NCBI RefSeq assembly: GCF_002019765.1
Contig: NZ_KV917380.1
Span: 3,581,278 to 3,645,277 of the forward strand
Length of the DNA stretch: 64,000 nt
Direction: 5' to 3'
Source of the DNA: Shouchella oshimensis
GTDB lineage: Bacteria > Bacillota > Bacilli > Bacillales > Bacillaceae_D
Part shown: positions 17,426-26,465 of the stretch, one piece after another
Position numbering within the stretch: the stretch's first letter is position 1
Layout of the letters: each line of letters starts with the position of its first letter
Program-made: the position numbers and the translations under genes
The notes under the pieces: generated by a model
Told to the model about the DNA's origin: nothing
Database searches by the model: none
The model's input: the letters and a program-made list of their open reading frames with translations, nothing else

Positions 17426-17439
17426 GAGGTTTAAACCTC
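17426..17439. promoter_or_regulatory. Perfect palindrome upstream of reductase gene
   Basis: GAGGTTTAAACCTC, a perfect 14-bp palindrome, lies 50 bases upstream of the aldo/keto reductase start. It could be an operator for a dimeric repressor. No regulator gene is adjacent. Confidence 0.35.
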
Positions 17440-17883
17440 TCATAAGCAGGATTTTTCTTCCTTAAAAAGCGTAGAATGCCATAACCCTTCAGATTGCTTG
17501 ATCCCATGAGCATAGGATTGTTGGTGACCCTCCTGTTTGACCTCATTAATTTCGCCAAATAGCAATGCTTATGTTAGTAAATTGGTTTGGGATTTATCTT
17601 CTATACTTATGATGAATGTCCAGTTCCCACCTTAAATATAAAAAAGATTGACACTATTTCGCGTCAATCTCTTCTTAAAACTAAATCATTCTTTTAAATT
17701 CTCTCAAACCTCTTCACTCTATATGATCTATTTTTTCTTTTACTTACTTTTTGTTTTGTTGATCGTGTTGTACTCTACGACTAAAGTTGTAGACTGTGTG
17801 TGTCTTATGTTTGAAGTGATCAACTGGCATTTCCATTATAGTTTTATTAGACATCTACAACACAACTAATCGGAGGTTCTAGA
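17440..17883. other. Intergenic region with a minus-strand terminator-like hairpin
   Basis: The only structure I see is AGATTGAC/GTCAATCT (17645-17670, 10-base loop) followed on the minus strand by CTTTTTTATA. It resembles a terminator although no minus-strand gene ends here, so a gene may have been lost. No credible coding region is present. Confidence 0.4.
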
Positions 17884-18339
17884 ATGATTAAAGGTTTATA
17901 TGAAGCACACCTACCTGTAAGTAACATCAAGAAATCAATTGAATTTTATGTAGGTTTAGGACTTGAACTGGATCATACTGTTGAAGATAAACTAGCTTTT
18001 TTATGGATTGTAAAGAATGAAAGTTGGTTAGGTTTATGGCAAACAAAAGAAGTTCATTATGAGTATCATCCTTCTATCCGACACATAGCATTCCAAGTAT
18101 CGTTAGACGACCTAATGCATTCAGTTGATTGGCTGCATACTCGCGGTTACAAACCAAGAGAAGCCTTTGGATTTGAACCAATCGAGCCATTTGTCATGCC
18201 CCAAAAAGGATATGCACATGCAAAAATTCATTTTAATGACCCTGACGGCAACAGTTTAGAATTGATTTGTAAACTTGATAACAAAAGGGAACTGACTGAA
18301 CGAATGTATTTAAGTGACTGGCTTAAAAAAAACCGCTAG
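17884..18339 (+). CDS. VOC (glyoxalase/dioxygenase superfamily) protein
   Basis: A 151-residue protein with the paired beta-alpha-beta-beta-beta fold. The first half has the start motif EAHLPVSNIKKSIEFYVG; the second half has RHIAFQVS and the ending FNDPDGNSLELIC. Likely metal ligands are the N-terminal His, the His of IRHIAF and the Glu of SLELI. Members act as glyoxalases, ring-cleaving dioxygenases or thiol-transfer resistance proteins, and the substrate here cannot be told. GGAGG lies six bases upstream of the ATG. Confidence 0.85.
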   Translation: MIKGLYEAHLPVSNIKKSIEFYVGLGLELDHTVEDKLAFLWIVKNESWLGLWQTKEVHYEYHPSIRHIAFQVSLDDLMHSVDWLHTRGYKPREAFGFEPIEPFVMPQKGYAHAKIHFNDPDGNSLELICKLDNKRELTERMYLSDWLKKNR

Positions 18340-18378
18340 CGTAGATACGTGAATTGAATAAGCTTCATAAGGACTACT

Positions 18379-18412
18379 AAAAAGAGCAGTTGCCTAGGCG
18401 ACTGCTCTTTTT
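18379..18412. terminator. Bidirectional terminator
   Basis: Long hairpin AAAAAGAGCAGT...ACTGCTCTTTTT with an inner GCC/GGC stem, between the converging VOC gene and GH5 gene; A- and T-runs flank it on both strands. Confidence 0.85.
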
Positions 18413-18417
18413 ACACG

Positions 18418-19620
18418 CTATGGGCGTTTTGTATAGTTTTGAATAACATCTACAATAGGATCATTGCGTGTGAAACTGGTTTCCGTTGCTGATGTTGCCC
18501 ATTTTCTTCTAATGTCTGCTTCACTGTCGGCGTAAATATCAACTTCCAGCGGATTGCCTGTGTACATGCCCCAGCTACTTCCTTGACCGGTTACCTTATA
18601 TGTCCAAGTTGTATAACTCCATCGTTGTTCATCATACACCCGTAACGCGTAATCCCAACTCTGTAGATTGCTAAACAATGTAAATTCTCCAACCAAAAGA
18701 GGGACAGGGTAATTGGTCCATTCATTGACCATCGTCACTTTTGAATCCACAAATTGTTTCTGATAGTCGAGGTTGTTAATGTCGTCCCATCCATAAAAGT
18801 GATACGAATAGACAACATTTTGCCAACCGTACAAGTCAGGGTGCGGAAGGTCCATCGGGTCCCAAATCGCTTCTATAATAATGATGTGATCTGGATCTTT
18901 TCTGCGAACTGCTCGATAAAGGCGATCATAAAAGTCAAACTGTTCCGTTCCACTTGCACCGCCAGGCTCGTTCAGTAAATCGTACCCAGCAATCCATGGA
19001 TGGTCTTTATATCGTTCTGCAATACGTTCCCATAAAAAGACAGTCCGATCCATATTCTCAGCGTTCCCATATAAATTCCCTACGTCAGGGAACCGTGTGT
19101 CGCCAGAATGGTCCTTTCCATTTTGGGAGCCAGGCGCGCCATGCATATCCAAAATAATATACAATGCTCGTTTTTCCGCTTCATTTATAAACCAATCCAT
19201 TCGTTCAAAAGCAGTTGCTTTTAGGCTCCCATCATCGTTCAACATTTCAAAATAAGTGAAGGGAAGCCGGATGACATTCATCCCCTCCGCTTTAACGCGA
19301 TCAAAATCACTTTCTTGCCAGTACGTATCTTGAAAAAGGTTTAAGAGCTCCCAAGCTGTTTCTTCACCAAAGCGTGAAGCGAGGGTACCCATTGCGGTTT
19401 TTTGATCAGGTGCGTTTGTTGGTGACATCCAGTTCTCCATAACCAGCCAACCACCAGCATTTGTTCCACGTAAAATGACTTCATCACCAGTACCAAACTC
19501 ATTCCGCATTTTCTTCCCATCGGTTTTTAAAAACGGTGTATCCCCTGTTTGGATGGTAGTGCGTATAACCTTTTTTAGTTCTACCCCCGTATGCTCATTT
19601 TCAGCTTGCATGTCAGTCAT
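18418..19620 (-). CDS. Glycoside hydrolase family 5 protein (exo-glucanase-like)
   Basis: A 400-residue TIM-barrel glycosidase. The acid/base Glu lies in DLLNEPGG (about residue 218) and the nucleophile Glu in LLVGEFTLF (about 315). Other GH5 marks are GTNAGGWLVMENW near the start, NVIRLPFTY, and DMHGAPGSQNG, the last typical of exo-beta-1,3-glucanase-like members. There is no signal peptide, so it probably acts inside the cell on imported oligosaccharides or glycosides. GGAGAGGATTTGA precedes the ATG. It is monocistronic. Confidence 0.88.
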   Translation of the reverse strand: MTDMQAENEHTGVELKKVIRTTIQTGDTPFLKTDGKKMRNEFGTGDEVILRGTNAGGWLVMENWMSPTNAPDQKTAMGTLASRFGEETAWELLNLFQDTYWQESDFDRVKAEGMNVIRLPFTYFEMLNDDGSLKATAFERMDWFINEAEKRALYIILDMHGAPGSQNGKDHSGDTRFPDVGNLYGNAENMDRTVFLWERIAERYKDHPWIAGYDLLNEPGGASGTEQFDFYDRLYRAVRRKDPDHIIIIEAIWDPMDLPHPDLYGWQNVVYSYHFYGWDDINNLDYQKQFVDSKVTMVNEWTNYPVPLLVGEFTLFSNLQSWDYALRVYDEQRWSYTTWTYKVTGQGSSWGMYTGNPLEVDIYADSEADIRRKWATSATETSFTRNDPIVDVIQNYTKRP

Positions 19621-19781
19621 TCAAATCCTCTCCTTTTTAAAGTAATACGGTCTATAGAGAAGATATATGAAAAAAAACAACGGTTTTTAACATTTTCGAA
19701 TGGAAATACTAGCAGTGAAAATTGAGTTACATTCTTCTTTTAGTACATAATAACGACAATGCTGTTTAAGGAGCTGAATGA

Positions 19782-20147
19782 ATGAAAGTACCTATACTCA
19801 TACTATTGGTTGCAACCTTCCTTTTCACGACACCAATACAGGCTCAAGTCGAATCGAATTCCCAAAGTCAACAAGATCAGATTATTGAATCGATACTGTT
19901 CGTAACTATTTCCAACGAACTCAAAATGAAATTTGATAATCCAATGAGTTTCAGTTGCGTACATGGTCATTCTTTTAAGAAAACTTTAGAAGGACATCAA
20001 TTCAAAGTTGATTTAGTTGCTTGTGACAATCATGATACCTATGACGTGAGAATGACATTCAGTGATGAGGAATTATATGGAAATTGGGACATTATAAAAT
20101 TTAAACAGAAAAAACGTAGTGATCATACGCTTACTTGCCACTCTTAA
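19782..20147 (+). CDS. Small secreted protein, possibly DUF3888-like
   Basis: A 121-residue protein with a clear N-terminal signal peptide (hydrophobic stretch about 4-17, likely cleavage after IQAQ at about residue 22). The mature part has three Cys residues and a C-terminal beta-rich half. Length and context resemble the DUF3888 secreted proteins of Bacillus, but the match is weak. AAGGAG precedes the ATG. Function is unknown. Confidence 0.5.
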   Translation: MKVPILILLVATFLFTTPIQAQVESNSQSQQDQIIESILFVTISNELKMKFDNPMSFSCVHGHSFKKTLEGHQFKVDLVACDNHDTYDVRMTFSDEELYGNWDIIKFKQKKRSDHTLTCHS

Positions 20148-20220
20148 ACAATTTCAATGACTTCATACATTGAGATTTAGTCAAAATCTTACACCATGAT
20201 TTTTTCCGTTAGAAACAGTC

Positions 20221-20730
20221 TTATACGTATTTAGCTCTAATTACTTTCATATGGTGTAATTCGTGCCCGGCAATGCCATATGCAATGGCGCCTACCGATA
20301 CCGAACTGTTCATTACAGTCCCACAACGAACCCACGCCTCATCATCAATGGTTGAGATGAGGCTTAACGTGTTGGCGCGTACCGCGTCTAAACCAATTAG
20401 TAACTGTTCCCACGACTGTTTGTTAAAGTGTGCTGCAGAAACATATTGATCTTGGTCCATTGCTGGGAGTGGTTCACTTTCATTTCGCGCAATGGCAAGC
20501 ATTCGATACGCCATCACACGCTCCGAATCGGTCATATGTCCAATTACTTCTTTTAAAGTCCATTTTCCTGGAGCATATGCTTTTTTTGCTAACTCCTCTG
20601 ACACGCTGCTTAGGAAGGGAATATTCTCATTTCGTTGATTAGTAAGTATGTCTTTAATATCGCCATCAGGAACAAGGCTCACATACCGATCATGCTCTGG
20701 ATTTTCAATAAACAAAGGGCGTGGACGCAT
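20221..20730 (-). CDS. DinB-family putative metal-dependent enzyme
   Basis: A 169-residue four-helix-bundle protein of the DinB/YfiT superfamily. The three metal-binding histidines can be placed in KEVIGHMTDSE, in the central region, and in GHELHHMKVI at the end. WTLKEVIGHM is the family's most conserved motif. Members include bacillithiol S-transferases and other thiol-dependent enzymes; the substrate is unknown. The ATG at 20730 has AAGGAGG six bases upstream; longer in-frame starts lack one. Confidence 0.82.
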   Translation of the reverse strand: MRPRPLFIENPEHDRYVSLVPDGDIKDILTNQRNENIPFLSSVSEELAKKAYAPGKWTLKEVIGHMTDSERVMAYRMLAIARNESEPLPAMDQDQYVSAAHFNKQSWEQLLIGLDAVRANTLSLISTIDDEAWVRCGTVMNSSVSVGAIAYGIAGHELHHMKVIRAKYV

Positions 20731-20928
20731 AAACATCCTCCTTATTGGAATCATTATTTTGCTTTTAGCTTCCTATCAATTATTTCAAACTTCCAAAAAA
20801 TTCGCAATCCCATTAGCCTCTTTTAAGCTGGGAATATATTCGTTTTGCTAGTGATCATTTCTTTAGATATCAACCGCCCGAACGTTTACGTGCCCATTAA
20901 TGAAACCACCTCTTTCCTTTCATCGTAG

Positions 20929-21116
20929 ATTGACTAACTAGAACGATTCAAGAAGGTGCTTATCATTTTCGATTTCGGTACGGTATTGTTGCAAGTGATC
21001 GCTTTTGCGGGTCTTGGTTTTGTCTTCTACTTACTTTTTCTTAGCGCCAAAGCTTTACGAAAATACTTTAAAGGTTAGCATAGCGATGAGGAGTGCCTCT
21101 TCCTCATCGCTTTTTT
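20929..21116 (+). repeat. Small-protein cassette, copy 1 (intact)
   Basis: First of three related cassettes (others at 22385-22555 and 24764-24955). Shared parts are the upstream GACTAACTAGAAC (shared with copy 3), a short membrane-protein ORF, and a downstream hairpin AGCGATGAGGA/TCCTCATCGCT with T-run (21082-21116) that acts as terminator. This copy has an unbroken ORF. Confidence 0.6.
20965..21078 (+). CDS. 37-residue single-pass membrane peptide
   Basis: The frame reads FDFGTVLLQVIAFAGLG then a further hydrophobic stretch and ends in KALRKYFKG. It has one membrane span and a basic C-terminal tail, as in small holin- or toxin-like peptides. The sequence AAGAAGGTG sits eight bases ahead of an ATT codon at 20965; an in-frame GTG at 20956 has no ribosome site. 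All three cassette copies have ATT at this place, so initiation is either at AUU or at a downstream TTG (20986). Confidence 0.4.
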   Translation: MFDFGTVLLQVIAFAGLGFVFYLLFLSAKALRKYFKG

Positions 21117-21177
21117 GTTGCTAACTCATTTCCAAATTAAAGTAGCCCTTTTAATAAAACATAATCTTAGCTCTTAT

Positions 21178-21447
21178 TTATTTTTGCAATTTTCTCTTAC
21201 TGTAAAACAAAATAAATGTAGCACTAATAATGATCGTTATTGATAAAAACAAATAAGCTGCTCCTTCAAAACCTCGAGCAACTACAAAACCATAAGCAAA
21301 TAACCCTAATGAACTACTAATAGCTATTATTGACGGTACATAGACTATTTTCTTACTTTGTTTACCTCTCCCTAACAAAACGGTTATTAAGAAAACAATT
21401 AGACCGATAGCTAAACCAATTCCTAAAGGAACCGTTAATAACATCAA
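21178..21447 (-). CDS. YesK-like small membrane protein
   Basis: An 89-residue protein with three membrane segments (about 5-24, 35-54 and 60-81) and the conserved-looking ARGFEGAAYLFL region that resembles YesK-family proteins of Bacillus. The C-terminus is basic (YSKRKLQK). AGGAGG lies upstream of the ATG. Function of the family is unknown to me. Confidence 0.55.
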   Translation of the reverse strand: MMLLTVPLGIGLAIGLIVFLITVLLGRGKQSKKIVYVPSIIAISSSLGLFAYGFVVARGFEGAAYLFLSITIIISATFILFYSKRKLQK

Positions 21448-21618
21448 GCATCCTCCTTTCTAAATTACCCCTATAGAAGATATACCTAAGTCCATCCGGT
21501 TAGTTCAAAAAATTTTGGTGTTACCCAATTAATTTACCTATGTCCTCTCTTCAACTACAATCCAATTCGTTATGTGTCGATTAATATTACGTCCTGAATA
21601 TATTAATTTGGAGGTACA

Positions 21619-22368
21619 ATGAATTACTTATCACTAGATCAACTACCTAATTTTATTCCATGGTTGACGATTATTATTGCGGTAATTTCGGTTGTGGGAT
21701 GGATCATTAAGATGTGGAACACAACACCGTTACAGCTGCTTTATGAACCAAGACATAAAAAAGTTAGCCATAATTTCAGTATTGTAATTATCATATCTTC
21801 ATTTATTTTTTTAGTATTTTTATATTTCTCTTTTCAAACAGCAGAATACATAGGGGATGATTTTTTAGGGTTTATTGGTTTACTAGCTATTTTCCCATTT
21901 TTAGGTGCATTTCTTTTCATATTAGGTCATTATTTCGTACTTATTTTTAGAGAAAAAGTAGTTGTCAGGAAAAATCTCTGTAAATCTGTGGCTGCGATAG
22001 GTTTATTGTCATTATTAGCATTAAACTATTGCATAAATGCTATACATGTTCAAAAAGAATTGTACACTATAGAACAACTACCCATAATCACGATTCAATT
22101 GTTATTTCTTATAATCTATTTTTTAACAATTCCTATTTATATTCGGAAGATAGAGAAGGCTGGTTATTACTTTGAAATTGAAATTATTCCTGAAGAAGAT
22201 CAGTATAGATTACCAAAGAAGATGGTTTTCCAGTACTCCATTCGAGAAGATATCCAGGTAATGTCTTTACCGCATACTAAAGGGAAGGATATTCTAACAC
22301 AAGATACTTTCTATGTGTATCATCTTCAAACTAAGCAATTTCAGAGAATTGAAGGAAAGAGGATTTAA
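21619..22368 (+). CDS. Multi-pass membrane protein of unknown function
   Basis: A 249-residue protein with five likely membrane segments (about 14-30, 52-70, 83-108, 120-140 and 155-175), then a soluble C-terminal domain of about 70 residues rich in strands (FEIEIIPEEDQYRLP). GGAGGTACA precedes the ATG. No family was recognised. It lies between two copies of the small-protein cassette and is AT-rich. Confidence 0.55.
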   Translation: MNYLSLDQLPNFIPWLTIIIAVISVVGWIIKMWNTTPLQLLYEPRHKKVSHNFSIVIIISSFIFLVFLYFSFQTAEYIGDDFLGFIGLLAIFPFLGAFLFILGHYFVLIFREKVVVRKNLCKSVAAIGLLSLLALNYCINAIHVQKELYTIEQLPIITIQLLFLIIYFLTIPIYIRKIEKAGYYFEIEIIPEEDQYRLPKKMVFQYSIREDIQVMSLPHTKGKDILTQDTFYVYHLQTKQFQRIEGKRI

Positions 22369-22384
22369 ATAGTGTATTATTCTA

Positions 22385-22555
22385 TAAAGAAATTAGGTTA
22401 CCATTTTTGATTTCGGTACGGTGATGTCGCAAGTCATCACATCTGTTGGGCTTTGGTTTTAGTCTCTACCTCCTTTCTTTGAGTACCAAAGCTTTACGAA
22501 AATACTTTAAAGGTTAGCATAGCTATGAGGAGTTTCTATCCCTCATAGCTTTTTA
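22385..22555 (+). repeat. Small-protein cassette, copy 2 (frameshifted)
   Basis: The ORF part (22403-22517) begins ATT TTT GAT TTC GGT ACG as in copy 1. One extra T in GGGCTTTGG brings a TAG into frame; ignoring it restores LSLSTKALRKYFKG at the end. The terminator hairpin (22521-22555, AGCTATGAGG/CCTCATAGCT plus T-run) is conserved with compensating base changes. This is a decayed paralogue. Confidence 0.6.
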
Positions 22556-23267
22556 ATATTCTTAAAAAGCCCGAACGAAGTCACCTTCAATCTTGCTTTA
22601 TCTTTTCACTTTATCTCGTTCTAATTTGTAGATCTTTAGTAGTGCTAATCAAAAGGGGTCGTTAGTGCATATAGCTTGAACAAATCTACCTATAGCTTTC
22701 ACATGCCCAAGATCCAGTAGCTAACACCACGCATAAACTGACCCACAGCCTCTTTAACTTTTAAAAGAAAAACGACAGTGCGCAATAGATTAACAATATG
22801 GCCATCATTGAGCCTATGAGCTAAAGTGAAGGAGCTAGTTCAATATAATTTGAAGTTATCTATAAGACTTGTATGAATCATCGTTACTTTCAGACTTTTA
22901 CTAAATTTAACCAAGTTTATTTTGCTTTTAGTTTATGACTTGTCATATTTTCTGTCAATAAATCAAGGAAATCACGACTCATACAATTTTTGATCTTGCA
23001 TGGTGTAAAATAATATGGTTTAGGTAGTAAAAAAACTATCCTGCAATTTTAATGGCATAGACCCCTTTCTAAACAAAATACCTGACCATACAGTTCACAA
23101 ATCCTTAACTCTTTATGACTTCTTCAAGAAATCTGCGAATATCTTCATTTTTTCTAACCCATCTATATTTACCCATTCTGAACAACATTCTCAGGTTTTT
23201 TATTTCTCATAAGATAAAAGATTAGAGAGCCAATTGATCCAATTTAACGGATGGTATCATAATGATT
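22556..23267. other. 700-base region without an intact gene
   Basis: No complete ORF with a ribosome site is present. On the minus strand near 23105-23190 a frame reads MGKYRWVRKNEDIRRFLEEV before a stop, which looks like the C-terminus of a lost regulator. The rest shows nothing recognisable. Confidence 0.4.
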
Positions 23268-23643
23268 CTAAATTAATTTATGTAGAATCTTTTTATTTTT
23301 TTTGATAGATTCCATTAGTAGTTCAAGCATAGACTCCATGATTAGTCCATCTTTATAAATAAAAGATGTTTTAATAAATTTATCAACCTTATTAAGGGTG
23401 TGAATACGAACCATATCTTTTCTCTCGTATGGTTCAACGTAAGGTTCTCCCTGCCGAAGTTAGGGAAATTCCTCTATTATTCCTTAATAATAATTGACAG
23501 TTTAATTCCTTTTCTAATTGTTTAATTCTAATCGAGACGCTAGATTGTGAATATTTAAGGATAAAAGCAGCTTTTGAAATACTATTATGTTGTGATACCA
23601 TCCAAAAAATTTTAAAATCATGATAATCCAATAATTTCTCCAC
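23268..23643 (-). pseudogene. LysR-family regulator with large internal deletion
   Basis: The first 69 codons (23643-23437) are a typical LysR helix-turn-helix: FKIFWMVSQHNSISKAAFIL, then SQSSVSIRIKQLEKEL. After SLTSAGRTLR a stop follows, and what remains to 23268 is a short frame that looks like the C-terminal end of the same kind of protein (MVRIHTLNKVDKF onward). The whole effector-binding core of about 200 residues is missing. It is divergent from the truncated phzF gene, which it may once have regulated. Confidence 0.7.
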
Positions 23644-23748
23644 CTTCGTGATTGATATTAATTTTGTTTATTGCTGACATTGTTTTTCTTAATTGTACAC
23701 AATAGCAAGTAAGGATGTATATTTAAGATGAAAAAAGGAGGAAGTGAA

Positions 23749-24468
23749 ATGTCATCTAATTTATTGTCAATTTTTCATACTAAAGTATTTCCTGTATCTT
23801 CTACTGGTGGAAATCCTTGTCCTGTTGTATTTGAGGGTGATAATTTATCAGATGAGGAGATGCGGAAAGTAGCAGAAAGCTTTATGGAAGAAACGGTTTT
23901 TATATTAAAGCCTTCTCTGCATGAAGCAGATGTGAAATTACGTTATTTTGTACCGAATCATGAAATGGAGATGTGCGTTCATGCAACAATTGCTTCTATA
24001 ACAGTATTAGTTAAGGAGAAAGGTTATAGTAGTTCACCAATTCACTTAGAGACACCTTTAGGAATTGTAAAAGCTTATTTTCAACAAAACGAGGACATGG
24101 AAATTGATATTTTGGTTGAACAATTTCCACCTGAATACATTGTTAATAACCCATTGAAAAAGGAAATTGCTAAGGCTTTGAATATTCTAGAATCAGATAT
24201 TGAAAGAAAGTGGCCAGTACAATCCGTTTCTACTTCAAGAGCAAAACTAGTAGTTCCATTAAAGAGTATAGATACCCTAAACAAACTTCAGCCGAATTTT
24301 GATTACTTATGGGAGGTTTGTGATGTTTATCGAACTACAGGCTTTTATCCATTTGCAATTAATGAAGAACAACTTAACACGGTTTCGGCAAGGCAATTTC
24401 CAAATAGAGCCGGTTTTAAGGAAGATCCGGCTACTGGTGCCATGCTCAATATACGTTTCTATTTATGA
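23749..24468 (+). CDS. PhzF-family isomerase, C-terminally truncated
   Basis: A 239-residue protein versus about 290-300 in the family. It has the N-terminal signature FHTKVFPVSSTGGNPCPVV, the likely catalytic Glu in MEETVFI, and the second-domain motif FKEDPATGA near its end. Immediately after EDPATGA the sequence switches to unrelated codons and stops, so the last 50 or more residues of the second domain are gone. I use the ATG at 23749, which has AAAGGAGGAAGTGAA before it. It is probably non-functional. Confidence 0.75.
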   Translation: MSSNLLSIFHTKVFPVSSTGGNPCPVVFEGDNLSDEEMRKVAESFMEETVFILKPSLHEADVKLRYFVPNHEMEMCVHATIASITVLVKEKGYSSSPIHLETPLGIVKAYFQQNEDMEIDILVEQFPPEYIVNNPLKKEIAKALNILESDIERKWPVQSVSTSRAKLVVPLKSIDTLNKLQPNFDYLWEVCDVYRTTGFYPFAINEEQLNTVSARQFPNRAGFKEDPATGAMLNIRFYL

Positions 24469-24629
24469 AGCCAAGCGGAGAACAATTACGTATAATCACT
24501 AATTATATTGAGACTGGTTTAATCAAACCTATAATTGATCGCGTTTTCCCTTTTGAAGATGCTCAACAAGCGATGGAATACGCTGAGTCTGGGAGAGCTA
24601 AAGGGAAAATAATAGTGAAAATTAAATAG
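24430..24629 (+). pseudogene. 3' fragment of a zinc-type quinone oxidoreductase/alcohol dehydrogenase
   Basis: In another frame from phzF, the sequence reads YTFLFMKPSGEQLRIITNYIE and ends GRAKGKIIVKIK, the C-terminal 60 residues of a medium-chain NADPH:quinone oxidoreductase. The N-terminal 250 residues, including catalytic and nucleotide-binding parts, are absent. The junction with phzF lies at about 24440. A further orphan frame (about 24649-24741, ending LLENQHLKGELQVSN) follows and is also unassigned. Confidence 0.75.
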
Positions 24630-24763
24630 TTACGAAAGAAATAATGTACTGCATAATGCCCGGTTAGCGAAAGAATATAAAAGACACTTCATCTTATTAG
24701 AAAATCAACATCTAAAGGGCGAGTTACAAGTAAGTAATTAAAATATTACTTTGGTCATAAATC

Positions 24764-24955
24764 GACTAACTAGAACTCTTCAAGGGGAGTCTTACCATTT
24801 TGGACGGTACGGTTATTTTCAAATGATTACTTTTTTGTGAATTGGTTTTATCTTTTTCGTCACTTGTCTTAGCGTCAAAGCATTACAAGTAAACTTTAAA
24901 AATTAAAGTTAGAAACGGCTATGAGAAGTACTTATTTCTAATAGCTTCTTTACTA
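24764..24955 (+). repeat. Small-protein cassette, copy 3 (degraded)
   Basis: It shares CGACTAACTAGAAC with copy 1, then AAGGGGAGTC (ribosome site), ACC-ATT, GGTACGGTTATT, and AGCGTCAAAGC near the end. The ORF is broken by deletions and a TGA after nine codons. The trailing hairpin is also decayed. The cassette has thus been duplicated at least twice within 4 kb. Confidence 0.5.
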
Positions 24956-25107
24956 CACCTCGCTCCTCCATGGTTGATAACGACCCGCTTTGTTTACAGT
25001 TGCACTTTTTCTTTTCTTTTCATGGTACTGCAATTTTCGAAGCCAATCTTCATGACTTAATACACGCTCTCATTAAGGCGGCTTTGTCGATCTGCCTAAA
25101 CAATGTA

Positions 25108-25156
25108 CGATTAAAACAGCAACACTTTAATACTCAGGTAAGTGCTGTTGTTTTAA
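25108..25156 (-). terminator. Terminator of the YcaO RiPP operon
   Basis: An imperfect 15-bp stem (AAAACAGCA.../...TGCTGTTGTTTT, one mismatch and one wobble) overlaps the stop of the ABC ATPase gene and ends in GTTTTAATC on the minus strand. Confidence 0.6.
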
Positions 25157-25769
25157 TAAACTTTTTTTCATTTGACTTTATAATAGATTTATTTGAAAAC
25201 TCATAAATATTAACATGATGTTGTTCACTAAATCCTAAGATTTCATGTGATGTAAATATGATACTTCTATCTTGGCTTAATAGATGATTAAAAATTGATA
25301 GCATTTGCTTCTTACCTTCCTCATCTACACCAGCAAATGGTTCATCAAACACGTACCATTCTCGATCCAAGAACGAAATAGTTATAAAGAAAAGTTTCCT
25401 ACGCTCTCCACCTGATAGAACTGCAACCTCTTTATTCCATATATTCTCAAAAAAACTTTCCAAATTATAAAAACTAGCTTTCCTGAAAAATTGTTTCTTG
25501 TACGGCGTTATATTATCTAACGTAAAAACAAATTGAACAAAGTCTTTTACTTTTAGTCTCATCGAGAAATATAAACTTTGGTTTAGGTAAACAATATTTT
25601 CATTCCCCGTAATATTTCCATCATAGTTATTTAGAATGTTAGCAATACAATCTAAAAAGGTTGATTTTCCCGTCCCGTTTGGACCGTATAAAAAGTTTAA
25701 ACCAGGATTAATTACAATATTTGTGTCATCAATAATATTTCTATACTTAAAATTCTCTACCTTAATCAT
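25134..25769 (-). CDS. ABC transporter ATP-binding protein of the RiPP cluster
   Basis: A 211-residue nucleotide-binding subunit. Walker A is GPNGTGKST (about 29-37), the signature is LSGGERRK (about 119), Walker B is WYVFDEP, and the H-loop is FTSHE. It pairs with the permease just upstream (5-base gap) as an exporter or self-immunity pump for the cluster's peptide. It is the last gene of the operon and runs into a terminator. Confidence 0.9.
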   Translation of the reverse strand: MIKVENFKYRNIIDDTNIVINPGLNFLYGPNGTGKSTFLDCIANILNNYDGNITGNENIVYLNQSLYFSMRLKVKDFVQFVFTLDNITPYKKQFFRKASFYNLESFFENIWNKEVAVLSGGERRKLFFITISFLDREWYVFDEPFAGVDEEGKKQMLSIFNHLLSQDRSIIFTSHEILGFSEQHHVNIYEFSNKSIIKSNEKKFIKTTALT

Positions 25770-25773
25770 ACAA

Positions 25774-26451
25774 TCACCTTCTCATTATAGAATTAACTTC
25801 GTATTTTTTAATACAAAAGAGTCCACTTAAAATAAAAACTATTGAAGAAAATACGTAGATTAAAATGTCAATGTGTGTTCCAATTGCCAATAATTTTGAC
25901 GTGTATAGTAGTGGATTAAGATAATTGAATACTCCCGTCATATTAATTAGCATAAGTGAAATGAAAAATATAATTGTAACAACCGTATTGACCGTGTTAA
26001 AAGTACTCTTCTTAATCATCGTAAGGTTAATTGACAAAAACGCAATAGGTAAAGCCATTACTATTAGAATCATTGAGTAGAACATGGACAAAAAGAAATT
26101 AAGCTTATAGATTACAGTTGCTACAAGGTTTAGAGTCAAAACGCTGAAAAATGCAAAAGTAATTTGAGTTAAGATGTTAGCTACAAAAAATTGTGTTCTA
26201 GATTGATTGATTGAAAAGTATGTTTTCAATAATCCCTGTTCTCGAAGTCTTACAGCATGAAGCCCAACTCCAAACACATAGGATGACATGATTATAAACG
26301 ACCAAAAGAAATTTAAATGCATTACGTCAGTGACAGCTTGACCGTTTGCAATTAAGAAAATAATTGGAAGCAACGTAGACCATATAAACGGCAATTTCTC
26401 TTTTAAAATCATCTTCATATTTAATACGTAGTAAGCTCGAACGACATTCAT
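25774..26451 (-). CDS. ABC transporter permease of the RiPP cluster
   Basis: A 225-residue protein with six hydrophobic segments, the usual size of an ABC-2 type permease (about 22-40, 50-65, 93-115, 120-145, 155-175 and 192-212). No ATPase or peptidase domain is present. It forms a pair with the ATPase at 25134-25769 and most likely exports the modified peptide or protects the producer. Confidence 0.82.
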   Translation of the reverse strand: MNVVRAYYVLNMKMILKEKLPFIWSTLLPIIFLIANGQAVTDVMHLNFFWSFIIMSSYVFGVGLHAVRLREQGLLKTYFSINQSRTQFFVANILTQITFAFFSVLTLNLVATVIYKLNFFLSMFYSMILIVMALPIAFLSINLTMIKKSTFNTVNTVVTIIFFISLMLINMTGVFNYLNPLLYTSKLLAIGTHIDILIYVFSSIVFILSGLFCIKKYEVNSIMRR

Positions 26452-26465
26452 AATTAGCTCCTCCT

